A stretch of DNA of 37,987 nt from an uncultured Bacteroides sp. (GTDB taxonomy: Bacteria; Bacteroidota; Bacteroidia; Bacteroidales; Bacteroidaceae): contig CALADS010000050.1 in assembly GCA_937890825.1 (NCBI GenBank), positions 1 to 37,987 of the forward strand, read 5' to 3'. Positions 30,842 through 37,987 of this stretch are shown here, piece after piece. Position 1 is the stretch's first letter. Each line of letters begins with the position of its first letter. A program made the translations under genes and the position numbers. Under the pieces are notes generated by a model. The model was not told the origin of the DNA, searched no databases, and saw only the letters and a program-made list of their open reading frames with translations.

Positions 30842-33526
30842 TCAAAGCCCTGCCACCGTTTTCATCAGTTGCTCTCCTAAACCGATGGTATAGCCTTGCG
30901 AAACAAATACCACTCTATTAAACGTATCGGCCATAATAAACACCGGTAACTGATGTTTATGACGTAATTTCATTGTAGTAGCAATTTGCTCTACTATTCC
31001 GTCTGTATCAACGCCATAAATTATTGTAGACGGAAGTGAAGAGAACGAAGCCAAAGAGTATTTTTTTGCAGCATCTTCATCTGGAAACAGTAGCACCATT
31101 TTACGTCCCCATTTCTCCAGTCCGCCACTAAAGGCCATTATATCACGCAAAGCATGATTGGTAGGCTCTTGATTGACCCCTAATATACCGACTACAAAAT
31201 ACCCTCTGCCACAAGCTTGAAGCAGACTTTGCCTGCCTTCTGTCTTTAAGGCAGACTCATTCCAACGCGTAAAGAGAGATTCTGAATTAAAACTACCTAT
31301 CACTTGTACTTCATCTACACTTTCACGCATCGTCAAGTCGATATGTGTAGTCTTATCCGGTTCCACTGTAAAAAAGAGCGAATGGGCCAGCACTGCCCCA
31401 CTAGCCAAACGGGTACCGGTAAGCAGCATATAATGCCCTGCATCCAGTGAGGTGCCATCCTTCAGCAGATTCATCCAGGTAGTTCCTTCTCCCGCTTCTG
31501 CGGTTTCTTCATCATAAGACAGCAAGCGCAACTGACCATCGTTTGTAATCTTAGATAATGTAAAATGAGAATAATACTTGGGGTTATCCAACGTCTTTAT
31601 GGGACGATAAGCAGCCACTACCCTGCCTTTCGCAGCAGACTTCACAGAAGACAACTTCTGTTCGTCAGTTAAGTCCACATCAATGATGTCGTACTCTGTA
31701 AGAAGTTGCACCTTTCCGGTAACCTCGTCGATACGAGCCGGAATACCCATGCTGCGAGCCAAAGCAACAAAAAAGATATCGCGGCTATGATTGTCAGCCA
31801 TACGTGCTTTCCATACACCGGCAGGAGTTATAGGGCAAGCTCCCAAATTACAAGTTTCATCTAAACGAATATGATTCTTTACCCAAGTAATCAACTGCAG
31901 GGGATCTTGCTGAAAAGCCATCCGGTCTTGTTCATTTATAGCTGTTTTGAAAAATGCTTTATATGGAGTCAGCGTTTCGTTACTCACACGTGGATTACGT
32001 ACATAGCGGCTATACAAATCTGCCCTGGTACGCACAGTAGACAACATATGGTCCAACAAAACAGACAACGGAACATCTCTCAAATCCTTAGCAGAAAGTT
32101 GCTGCAAAAGGTCAAAACCTCCTTTCTTTGACTTATCCGACCGCAAACGGGCCATAAAGTTTCGAATAACTTCATGATTACCACGTGAAGCCATCAGATA
32201 TTTTACAGTTAGTTCTTCATTCAACTTATAGGATTGCGCAAAGGAGCGTGCCTGAGCTTCCGAGAAAAAAGTAGCTGTATATTGCTGGCGGATAGAATCT
32301 TCCATAGCCAATCTACGATTATTTTTCTCACGCTGTGCCAGCGTCACTTCTGGCAGTTCTACACTTTCTGGTGGAGGAATCAAATCCCAATCAAGAGTAT
32401 AATTATCTCCTGCAATCTTATCTAATTTCACAATCAAAGATTCATCTTTGCCAAACGATACCTTTGAAAATCCGAACTTTCCATCTTTAGATGCCCAAAC
32501 CAACATATCCCCCTTTCCTGCTGTAAGGAATGCTTTACCATCTACATCACTCTGCTTACGCGCCACAGTATAGAATTCTGCATAGTTGTAGAGCTTAAAC
32601 TCTACCAAAGCATCAGCTACCGGATGATTATCAGCATCTACCACCGACACCGTCAGTTTGGCTACAGGAGCATAATTGCCTATCACATTAATTTCTGTAT
32701 AAGTCGCAGTGCGATTCATTACTTCTTCATCACCGACATAGCGTCCAAATACCTTAGTATGCATCAACATTCCCCTACTGGCCGGGGCATTAAACCATCC
32801 CAAATTTAATACAGGCTCGGGCTCACAAGCACCTAAAAAATACCATTTTCCATCTGCCCAGGCCTCTACCCAAGCATGATTATCATCCGTATGAGCCCAT
32901 CTGGGTGTATACACCTGACGAGCAGGTATACCAACAGAACGCAAGGCAGCCACCAACAAAGTAGATTCTTCACCACATCGTCCATAAGCCGTACGTACCG
33001 TTGCCAACGGTGAACTAGTACGTGCATCCGAGGGCATATACACAGCTTTTTCATGACACCAATGATTTACCTCCAAGATAGCGTCATACATGGATAAATT
33101 TGCTACACGTCCCTTTAGTTCTTCATAAAACACCACACGTGCACTATCTAAAGGTTCGTTATTTACTCGAACAGGTAAAACAAAATGCCTGAATAATTCT
33201 TCGGGAATCTCACTTCCCCATGACATTTCCTCTGCTGCACGGCGCGATGCACGCACATTCATCAAATGAAAATCCCCCGAATAATCGATGACATCTGCTG
33301 CAGGCATATAGGCATATAGAAAAGTGAGTGCCTCACGCTCATAAACATCTAAAGTGGGGTCTTGGAGAACAGAAAACAAATCCCCCACAGACATCTGCAA
33401 CTTTTTCTGTTCCAGATCCCGTTCCACACCAGCTCGATAAGAGGCATCAGTCATAAAATGCACATCACAAGCAGCAAACAATACCAATAAACAGCACCAT
33501 CCTAATAATCCAACAATTGATTTCAT
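30842..33526 (-). CDS. Transglutaminase-like lipoprotein with C-terminal thioredoxin-like part
   Basis: An 894-residue surface or periplasmic lipoprotein: hydrophobic start with lipobox L-F-A-A-C20. The transglutaminase-core domain has C184 in Y-G-R-C-G-E-E-S, H217 in D-N-H-A-W-V-E-A-W, and an acidic residue (E235 in G-A-C-E-P-E-P) where the family has Asp. The middle (about 290-375) is a carboxypeptidase-regulatory-like beta domain. The last 130 residues look like a thioredoxin fold without a CxxC. It may act as a peptidase or amidase on exported peptides rather than as a cross-linker; substrate not known. No SusC/SusD genes are present beside it. Confidence 0.82.
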   Translation of the reverse strand: MKSIVGLLGWCCLLVLFAACDVHFMTDASYRAGVERDLEQKKLQMSVGDLFSVLQDPTLDVYEREALTFLYAYMPAADVIDYSGDFHLMNVRASRRAAEEMSWGSEIPEELFRHFVLPVRVNNEPLDSARVVFYEELKGRVANLSMYDAILEVNHWCHEKAVYMPSDARTSSPLATVRTAYGRCGEESTLLVAALRSVGIPARQVYTPRWAHTDDNHAWVEAWADGKWYFLGACEPEPVLNLGWFNAPASRGMLMHTKVFGRYVGDEEVMNRTATYTEINVIGNYAPVAKLTVSVVDADNHPVADALVEFKLYNYAEFYTVARKQSDVDGKAFLTAGKGDMLVWASKDGKFGFSKVSFGKDESLIVKLDKIAGDNYTLDWDLIPPPESVELPEVTLAQREKNNRRLAMEDSIRQQYTATFFSEAQARSFAQSYKLNEELTVKYLMASRGNHEVIRNFMARLRSDKSKKGGFDLLQQLSAKDLRDVPLSVLLDHMLSTVRTRADLYSRYVRNPRVSNETLTPYKAFFKTAINEQDRMAFQQDPLQLITWVKNHIRLDETCNLGACPITPAGVWKARMADNHSRDIFFVALARSMGIPARIDEVTGKVQLLTEYDIIDVDLTDEQKLSSVKSAAKGRVVAAYRPIKTLDNPKYYSHFTLSKITNDGQLRLLSYDEETAEAGEGTTWMNLLKDGTSLDAGHYMLLTGTRLASGAVLAHSLFFTVEPDKTTHIDLTMRESVDEVQVIGSFNSESLFTRWNESALKTEGRQSLLQACGRGYFVVGILGVNQEPTNHALRDIMAFSGGLEKWGRKMVLLFPDEDAAKKYSLASFSSLPSTIIYGVDTDGIVEQIATTMKLRHKHQLPVFIMADTFNRVVFVSQGYTIGLGEQLMKTVAGL

Positions 33527-33552
33527 AAGGTATAAGATTAAAGATTGACATA

Positions 33553-33560
33553 CAAAAATA
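33553..33560 (-). promoter_or_regulatory. -7 box of the transglutaminase gene
   Basis: TATTTTTG on the minus strand, 27 bp before the start codon. No good -33 found. Confidence 0.4.
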
Positions 33561-33688
33561 CTAAAATAGTTGAAAGAATCAGTGCATAAGAAGAAGAATA
33601 ACTAAATATTAAGCAATAAAAATCAATAAAAAATCATAGAAAAACTCATATTTTTATGTTATACAACATATATATAAAGAACATTTTA

Positions 33689-33696
33689 TATCTTTG
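33689..33696 (+). promoter_or_regulatory. -7 box of the 43-residue gene
   Basis: TATCTTTG fits TAnnTTTG and predicts a start near 33700 and a 70-nt leader. No -33 match. Confidence 0.5.
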
Positions 33697-33730
33697 CAGT
33701 GTTAATAAAGAGATAGAGAAAAAAGTAAAA

Positions 33731-33754
33731 CCCGCTTTCCGAAAGGCGGAAAGC
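33731..33754 (+). promoter_or_regulatory. Leader hairpin of the 43-residue gene
   Basis: Perfect 8-bp stem GCTTTCCG / CGGAAAGC (33734-33741, 33747-33754) with loop AAAGG, ending 16 nt before the ATG. The flanking CCCGCTTT (33731-33738) is also exactly complementary to AAAGCGGG in the downstream terminator, so two foldings are possible. Confidence 0.55.
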
Positions 33755-33770
33755 ACAAAAGACGAAAATT

Positions 33771-33902
33771 ATGAGAAAGAATGAAAATGAGATTTTTATG
33801 TTGCAGTACCGTATTCAACGCTACCAAGCCATGGGGAACGGAGCAATGTGTCAAGCCTTGAATGGTAAACTTAAAAAACTGCTTGCAGATCAGCAAGCTT
33901 GA
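33771..33902 (+). CDS. Small 43-residue protein, function unknown
   Basis: ATG 33771 to TGA 33902, 43 codons, too short for many gene callers. The product is basic and likely helical (M-R-K-N-E-N-E-I-F-M-L-Q-Y-R-I-Q-R-Y then N-G-K-L-K-K-L-L-A-D). I do not recognise a family. Support for a real gene comes from its own -7 box, a 70-nt leader with a hairpin, and a strong terminator 28 bp downstream. No signal peptide or cysteine pair. It could also be an sRNA that happens to hold an ORF. Confidence 0.6.
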   Translation: MRKNENEIFMLQYRIQRYQAMGNGAMCQALNGKLKKLLADQQA

Positions 33903-33930
33903 TAACTTGAAAAAACACCTTTAAATAATA

Positions 33931-33970
33931 GAAAAGCGGGAGATATTATTATAAAAATCTCCCGCTTTTC
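33931..33970. terminator. Bidirectional terminator
   Basis: A perfect 14-bp stem (33931-33944 with 33957-33970) whose arms begin or end in A4/T4 tracts, between the 43-residue gene (plus) and the heparinase-like gene (minus). Confidence 0.85.
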
Positions 33971-33988
33971 ATTTATAAGCTACTCTAC

Positions 33989-35926
33989 TTACTTCACAGA
34001 GCGTACTACAAATTTATATTCGCCAGTTTTTTCTTGTTGAGTATCCAGCAATACCAGCCTATAAATCTCATCTCCCCATACCTTAGACAGACGCGTATCC
34101 GGTAAAGGTATCGTTTCTAAAGAAGCCTTGAATCGGCCCGGATACTCCAACACCACCTTTTCTCCCTGCACTTCGATAAATACCTTGCCAGGTACGGAAA
34201 TATCCACCTTACCCCATGTCAGAAAATTCACTTGATTAGGAGTCATGGCCTCTTTCAGAGAAAAGCGGTCTGTAACCGTCAGCTTATTTTCACCCAAGGC
34301 ATAAGAGCGTATCCATTTATCCACCTTTGCCTCTTTCGGATAAGCAGTGGCAATGTTGGCCGAGAAGAAACGCTTTTTAGGCTGGCAAACTACATCCGTA
34401 GCTTTATACTCCTGACCGAAACGCTGAGGAACCCCATTAATCATCGGAAGATTATGATAATTACTCTGCATGGTCCAGATGCTGTATCTTTCACTGCTGA
34501 ATGTCTGTCGAGTATAAGTACCCACTCCGGCATCAATCAGCATCGGAATAGTATTCACATATAAAGAGAACGTACCCGCATCATTATGATTATGGCTTTC
34601 ATTATTGAATCCACCTTTCGCCGCAAAGAACCATCCGGATTTATTGGTCAGATAGCAAAATTCTGTTTCCGGATACCACGTACAAGCCGGTACACGATGA
34701 GCTGCTTCCGTTTGTTCCAAATCGCCATTATGCAAAATGGATTGCAAAGAACGGAACGAATCATTTCCCAGGGGAATAACCGGTCTCTTACCTTTCAGCA
34801 AATAAGCAGCAAACTGCATCATCTCCTCGCTGCCCACTGCTCTACCATAACGATAAATCAATTGAGCATCTCCACCGCCCTGCGCAGAAGCATCGGCAAA
34901 ATTTACCACCCATCCATTTCCTACATACGAGCGACTGATATATTCCCCCATCTTACGGATCATGTCATGATTGAATAAAGACACTTTTCCTCCGGTACCA
35001 TCAAACAGGATTTGCAAGTAATCATACATCTTACCGGCTGCATGTCCCCAATACGAAGTACCTTCTTCACAGGCACCGTCAGCCTTTACAAAGTTGATAA
35101 ACTTATCGACCGACTGCATGCTGCGCCACACTGCAGCTGCCAGCTTATCACGGTCGTTCTCCAACAACAGATAACACTGCAGTACATTGGAATTACACCA
35201 CGGATTCCAGTTATTGATAATCTCACCAGGTTTCCAGTAGAATGCCATCCACCACTCGCGGTCGTTATTCATAAAAGGATCCAAGATCCGTTCTTGCAAC
35301 ACCTGACGCAGCCGAAGAGAAATCACCGGGTCGAACTTATCGAATGTATCATGGAAAAAATAATAGACCCAAGCCAGCATAGAGCCATAATTACCCGAAC
35401 CCAAATCGATAACCTGCTCGCGGTAGTCGGGCAAAGAGCGTTTGGTAGACTGTCGGAGCAAGTGAGCAGACAATACCCAGGAAGTCATCTCACAACTAAA
35501 GAACACCCCATTCATCAATTGGTCTACAAAGCGTCCTTTTCCCTCGGCCAGTTCGGCCAGCATCAGCGTATTGATTGCTTTCCGGTTGGCATCATACGGA
35601 TGTTGCATGATATTGCGTTCTCCGCTACGTTCATATTCCAGATAATCCGTAGCCCGAATCACCTGCCATCGGTAATCCAATAATTTTTCCCCTTCTGTTA
35701 TGATTTTCTGCTTGTCTTGGTCGGCCAGCAACGACTCCCAGCCCTCCCGGTCTTGATAAGCCGGATAAGGTACCCAAGCCTGATTCATAATCAACACCTC
35801 TTTGAGTTGTTCCACACTCAAGGAGTTTTGCAGTAAATTCCTCTCAGTATATGCCCATGCAGAAATACCACACATCCACATCAAGCAACATGAAATCACC
35901 AAACGAAATACATTGTGTTGTTTCAT
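33989..35926 (-). CDS. Heparinase II/III-like polysaccharide lyase (exported)
   Basis: An exported lyase-type protein of about 645 residues. A signal peptide ends near A-W-A (residue 25). The N-terminal half is an alpha/alpha toroid (alginate-lyase-like). The C-terminal half has the heparinase II/III beta-sandwich motif N-H-N-D-A-G-T near residue 446-452, then D-A-G-V-G-T-Y. This points to beta-elimination of a uronic-acid polysaccharide such as a glycosaminoglycan, but the exact PL family and substrate cannot be told here. It stands alone, without SusCD or sulfatase genes, which is unusual for a Bacteroides polysaccharide lyase. An alternative ATG lies at 35935. Confidence 0.82.
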   Translation of the reverse strand: MKQHNVFRLVISCCLMWMCGISAWAYTERNLLQNSLSVEQLKEVLIMNQAWVPYPAYQDREGWESLLADQDKQKIITEGEKLLDYRWQVIRATDYLEYERSGERNIMQHPYDANRKAINTLMLAELAEGKGRFVDQLMNGVFFSCEMTSWVLSAHLLRQSTKRSLPDYREQVIDLGSGNYGSMLAWVYYFFHDTFDKFDPVISLRLRQVLQERILDPFMNNDREWWMAFYWKPGEIINNWNPWCNSNVLQCYLLLENDRDKLAAAVWRSMQSVDKFINFVKADGACEEGTSYWGHAAGKMYDYLQILFDGTGGKVSLFNHDMIRKMGEYISRSYVGNGWVVNFADASAQGGGDAQLIYRYGRAVGSEEMMQFAAYLLKGKRPVIPLGNDSFRSLQSILHNGDLEQTEAAHRVPACTWYPETEFCYLTNKSGWFFAAKGGFNNESHNHNDAGTFSLYVNTIPMLIDAGVGTYTRQTFSSERYSIWTMQSNYHNLPMINGVPQRFGQEYKATDVVCQPKKRFFSANIATAYPKEAKVDKWIRSYALGENKLTVTDRFSLKEAMTPNQVNFLTWGKVDISVPGKVFIEVQGEKVVLEYPGRFKASLETIPLPDTRLSKVWGDEIYRLVLLDTQQEKTGEYKFVVRSVK

Positions 35927-35959
35927 AATAATCATACAATATAGTTATTCTTTATTCGG

Positions 35960-35967
35960 CAAATATA
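35960..35967 (-). promoter_or_regulatory. -7 box of the heparinase-like gene
   Basis: TATATTTG on the minus strand gives a leader of about 30 nt. No good -33 element. Confidence 0.4.
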
Positions 35968-36037
35968 AAGATTATCCTCCAAGCTAAAGCACAATATTGT
36001 ACAGAGAAAGGGAAAAATCATCCGTGAGCGCTAAATT

Positions 36038-37384
36038 TCAAAGAACCTGCACTTGCTTTATTCTACGATACACAAACAGAAAGGCCGGAATCAGAAAAGC
36101 ATCGGCAAAAATCCAGGCTATCGAATCGCCAAAACAAACCGCCACATATCCCCATACAGGCACTGCCCACATACTGACCAAAATGCGGGCAATCATCTCG
36201 GATACTCCTGAAAGCATAGCCAGATTGGTAAAGCCAGCTCCCTGAATGGTGTATCGCAAGATACACAACAAGCCCAGCACAGGAAAAAACGTGACTGCTA
36301 CATGCAGGAACAAAGCAGCCTTTTCCAAAATTTCAAGTTCGCCGGCATCCACAAACAGCAAGACGACAGCCCGAGAACTGGTCATCAACACGATAAAAGT
36401 AAAAGCCCAATATACCATCATCATCAAAGTACTGGCTTTTACCCCCTGCCACACCCTTCCGGGCTTGCCGGCCCCATAATTCTGACCGGTAAAAGTGGCC
36501 ATAGCCATCCCAAGGCTTTCAAACGGGCACATGAAAAACATCTTGATGCGTATGGCAGCAGTAAAAGCAGCCACACACACTGTCCCTAAGGCATTATTGG
36601 CACTCTGAAGCATAATGCTTCCGATAGCCGTAATCGAAAACTGAAGCCCCATAGGAACTCCTATCACCAGAAGCTTTTGCGCCAGTGCCAAGCTGAACCG
36701 ACGCTCAAACGGCGCAGTTTTCAGTATGTCAAAATGCCGTTTCATGTAGCAGAAACAAAGCACTGCAGATAAAGCCTGCGCCATCAGGGTGGCAATGGCA
36801 GCACCAGCCACTCCCCATCCCAATCCCACTATACAACACATATCCAGCAGAATATTGAGCACCGTAGAGAGCAGTAAAAACCAGAAAGGTGTCTTGCTGT
36901 CTCCCAAAGCACGAATAATGCTCGACAACAGATTATAGAAGAAAGTAAACGGAATACCAATAAAAGTGATGAGCAGATACAAATAGGCATCTTCAAAGAT
37001 ACGGTCCGGGATGCTCATCCAGGAAAGAATCAGCCGGCATAGCAGGCTGGTGAACAAAGCAACGGCCAGCGATATCCCTGCAGCCAGCTGCAGACTAACC
37101 ACCACATAACGCCGCATGGTAGAATAATCCCTGGCCCCGAATTTCTGAGCTATAGGAATACCAAATCCTCCACAACAGCCATTGCAAAAGCCCAAGATAA
37201 GAAACACGACAGACGTACTAGCCCCCACCGAAGCCAGTGCATGAATACCCAAATACTTACCTACGATAGCAGCATCAATCAAAGAATACGTTTGTTGCAA
37301 CAAGTTACCCAGCAATAAAGGCAATGCAAATTTAAATATTTGCGGAAGAGCACGTCCTTCCGTCATTTCAGTAGTCACAGCCAT
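36038..37384 (-). CDS. MATE-family efflux transporter
   Basis: An inner-membrane exporter of 448 residues with about 12 hydrophobic helices. The opening L-P-L-L-L-G-N-L-L-Q-Q-T-Y-S-L-I-D-A-A-I-V-G matches the MATE signature. The second half repeats the fold (V-I-G-V-P-M-G-L-Q-F-S). It is likely a Na+ or H+ antiporter for cationic compounds or drugs; substrates are not predictable. A strong AGGAG lies 12 bp upstream of the ATG, which is unusual among the genes here. It is followed by the heparinase-like gene, which has its own -7 box. Confidence 0.92.
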   Translation of the reverse strand: MAVTTEMTEGRALPQIFKFALPLLLGNLLQQTYSLIDAAIVGKYLGIHALASVGASTSVVFLILGFCNGCCGGFGIPIAQKFGARDYSTMRRYVVVSLQLAAGISLAVALFTSLLCRLILSWMSIPDRIFEDAYLYLLITFIGIPFTFFYNLLSSIIRALGDSKTPFWFLLLSTVLNILLDMCCIVGLGWGVAGAAIATLMAQALSAVLCFCYMKRHFDILKTAPFERRFSLALAQKLLVIGVPMGLQFSITAIGSIMLQSANNALGTVCVAAFTAAIRIKMFFMCPFESLGMAMATFTGQNYGAGKPGRVWQGVKASTLMMMVYWAFTFIVLMTSSRAVVLLFVDAGELEILEKAALFLHVAVTFFPVLGLLCILRYTIQGAGFTNLAMLSGVSEMIARILVSMWAVPVWGYVAVCFGDSIAWIFADAFLIPAFLFVYRRIKQVQVL

Positions 37385-37414
37385 GCTACATTATCTCCTC
37401 TAAAAATCACGCTG

Positions 37415-37422
37415 CAAAATTA
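37415..37422 (-). promoter_or_regulatory. -7 box of the MATE gene
   Basis: TAATTTTG on the minus strand fits TAnnTTTG, with start near 37411. No -33 match at the standard distance. Confidence 0.35.
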
Positions 37423-37502
37423 CCCAAAATCACAGAAACAAGAGCTTGACACACATCAAGAAAAGCCGATTATGCCTTCAAAAGCAAGCAACACATTTCT
37501 GC

Positions 37503-37838
37503 TTACCGCTCCTGCATGCCTCCTGTATAAGGATGCAACAAGGTACTTTTAGTCAAATACTCCGCATTATCAGCATAAATAAACAGCACACTCCCTCCCT
37601 TGATAGCATTAATAATAAGTCTGGATAAATCAGAAGGTACAGCCGGACAACCGAAACTACGGCCCAGCCTTCCTCCATGACGCACCACAGAAGGATTGGC
37701 ATACGAAGCCCCATGCACCACAATGGCACGCTCGCGGGCACAGTCGTTCACCCACTGCTCCAGTCCATCCAAAATCAGCGAATAGCCATTTCTGCCCTGA
37801 TAGGTATTTGCGGTCAGATAAAAGCCCAGAGAACTCTT
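37503..37838 (-). pseudogene. 5'-truncated L,D-transpeptidase catalytic-domain remnant
   Basis: In one frame, 111 codons read the C-terminal half of a murein L,D-transpeptidase-like protein: S-S-L-G-F-Y-L-T-A-N-T-Y-Q-G-R-N-G-Y-S-L, then V-V-H-G-A-S-Y-A-N-P and the catalytic R-L-G-R-S-F-G-C-P-A-V-P. Immediately upstream in frame is TAA (37839-37841), and 70 bp further is the rRNA terminator, so signal peptide and N-terminal domain are missing. The catalytic His and Cys remain. The next usable ATG (37772) would give 89 residues. It is most simply a decayed copy left at the end of the rRNA operon; no promoter or signal supports expression. Confidence 0.72.
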
Positions 37839-37909
37839 TTACATTTTGCCAAGAAGGAGTACAATCGTAGTTACTGATTTTACAAAGAGCAGGAGAATAG
37901 AATGGGCAT

Positions 37910-37944
37910 AAAAAAAGCCTCCGACTCAAGAATGAATCGGAGGC
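37910..37944 (-). terminator. rRNA operon terminator
   Basis: The stem GCCTCCGA / TCGGAGGC (37937-37944 with 37917-37924) is followed by seven U on the minus strand, directly after 5S rRNA. Confidence 0.9.
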
Positions 37945-37956
37945 TTGGGGAAAAAA

Positions 37957-37987
37957 CGGCGACTACCTACTCTCCCACTGTTACGCA
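37957..37987 (-). rRNA. rrf: 5S ribosomal RNA, 3' end only
   Basis: The minus strand ends in GTGGGAGAGTAGGTAGTCGC, then CG: the conserved 3' part of 5S rRNA (the GUGGGAGAGUAGGU block). The rest of the gene, and presumably 23S and 16S, lies beyond the window. The 3' boundary is inferred from the G preceding the U-run. Confidence 0.88.

Noticed and set aside
1..37987. CRISPR array, prophage, transposon or SusCD locus
   Set aside because: No regularly spaced repeats, integrase, transposase, phage structural genes or SusC/SusD-like genes were seen anywhere in the window.

Overview
The window (37,987 bp) is chromosomal DNA from a member of the order Bacteroidales, most likely Bacteroides or Phocaeicola. 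Three things point there. Promoters are of the Bacteroides type (TTTG, 19 bp, TAnnTTTG), seen in textbook form before the ilv operon, tRNA-Glu and tRNA-Trp. The tmRNA tag is GETNYALAA. The gene families (DUF2027/Smr protein, Hc1 histone-like peptide, transglutaminase lipoprotein, heparinase II/III-like protein) are typical of the group. Most of the window is stable core genome. The window opens inside tmRNA and closes inside 5S rRNA, both on the minus strand.

Layout. 1-226: 5' part of ssrA. 404-6635 (minus): a complete branched-chain amino acid operon, ilvD-ilvB-ilvN-acyl-ACP thioesterase-ilvC. It is headed by a consensus promoter, a 24-residue Ile/Val/Leu-rich leader peptide and an attenuator with a matching alternative antiterminator. 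6862-7449: SlyD-like FKBP isomerase with a Cys-rich tail. 7613-14180: a four-gene type I Wadjet (JetABCD) anti-plasmid condensin operon with overlapping genes, ending just before tRNA-Glu. 14467-16359 (minus): Smr-domain protein and an orphan LytTR response regulator. 16582-21689: queA, Nudix, M48 lipoprotein, DUF1847 protein and an RluA-type pseudouridine synthase. 21706-22382 (minus): zinc-ribbon and MaoC-like proteins, then about 465 bp without a gene that contains a repeat-like structured element. 22848-26359: lytic transglycosylase, a histone H1-like peptide, an AlbA_2 protein, an unknown protein and a UDG-fold DNA glycosylase. 26443: tRNA-Trp. 26610-27474 (minus): queE and queD. 27685-29964: small coiled-coil protein, zapA and rny. 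30055-30795: cutC. 30842-33526 (minus): large transglutaminase-like lipoprotein. 33771: a 43-residue gene with a structured leader. 33989-37384 (minus): heparinase-like protein and a MATE exporter. 37503-37838: a 5'-truncated L,D-transpeptidase remnant, then the end of an rRNA operon.

How the genes work together. The ilv operon is a self-contained valine/isoleucine module, and the sequence predicts control by ribosome-mediated attenuation. queA, queD and queE provide three steps of queuosine synthesis. The small coiled-coil gene, zapA and rny form a division and RNA-decay cluster. JetABCD is the only recognisable defence system. I found no CRISPR array, integrase, transposase or prophage gene. 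The strongest undescribed-looking signals are the ilv leader/attenuator, the 43-residue gene with leader and terminator segments that could pair, the structured element at 22444-22677, and two genes whose -7 boxes lie so close to the ATG that their transcripts should be nearly leaderless.
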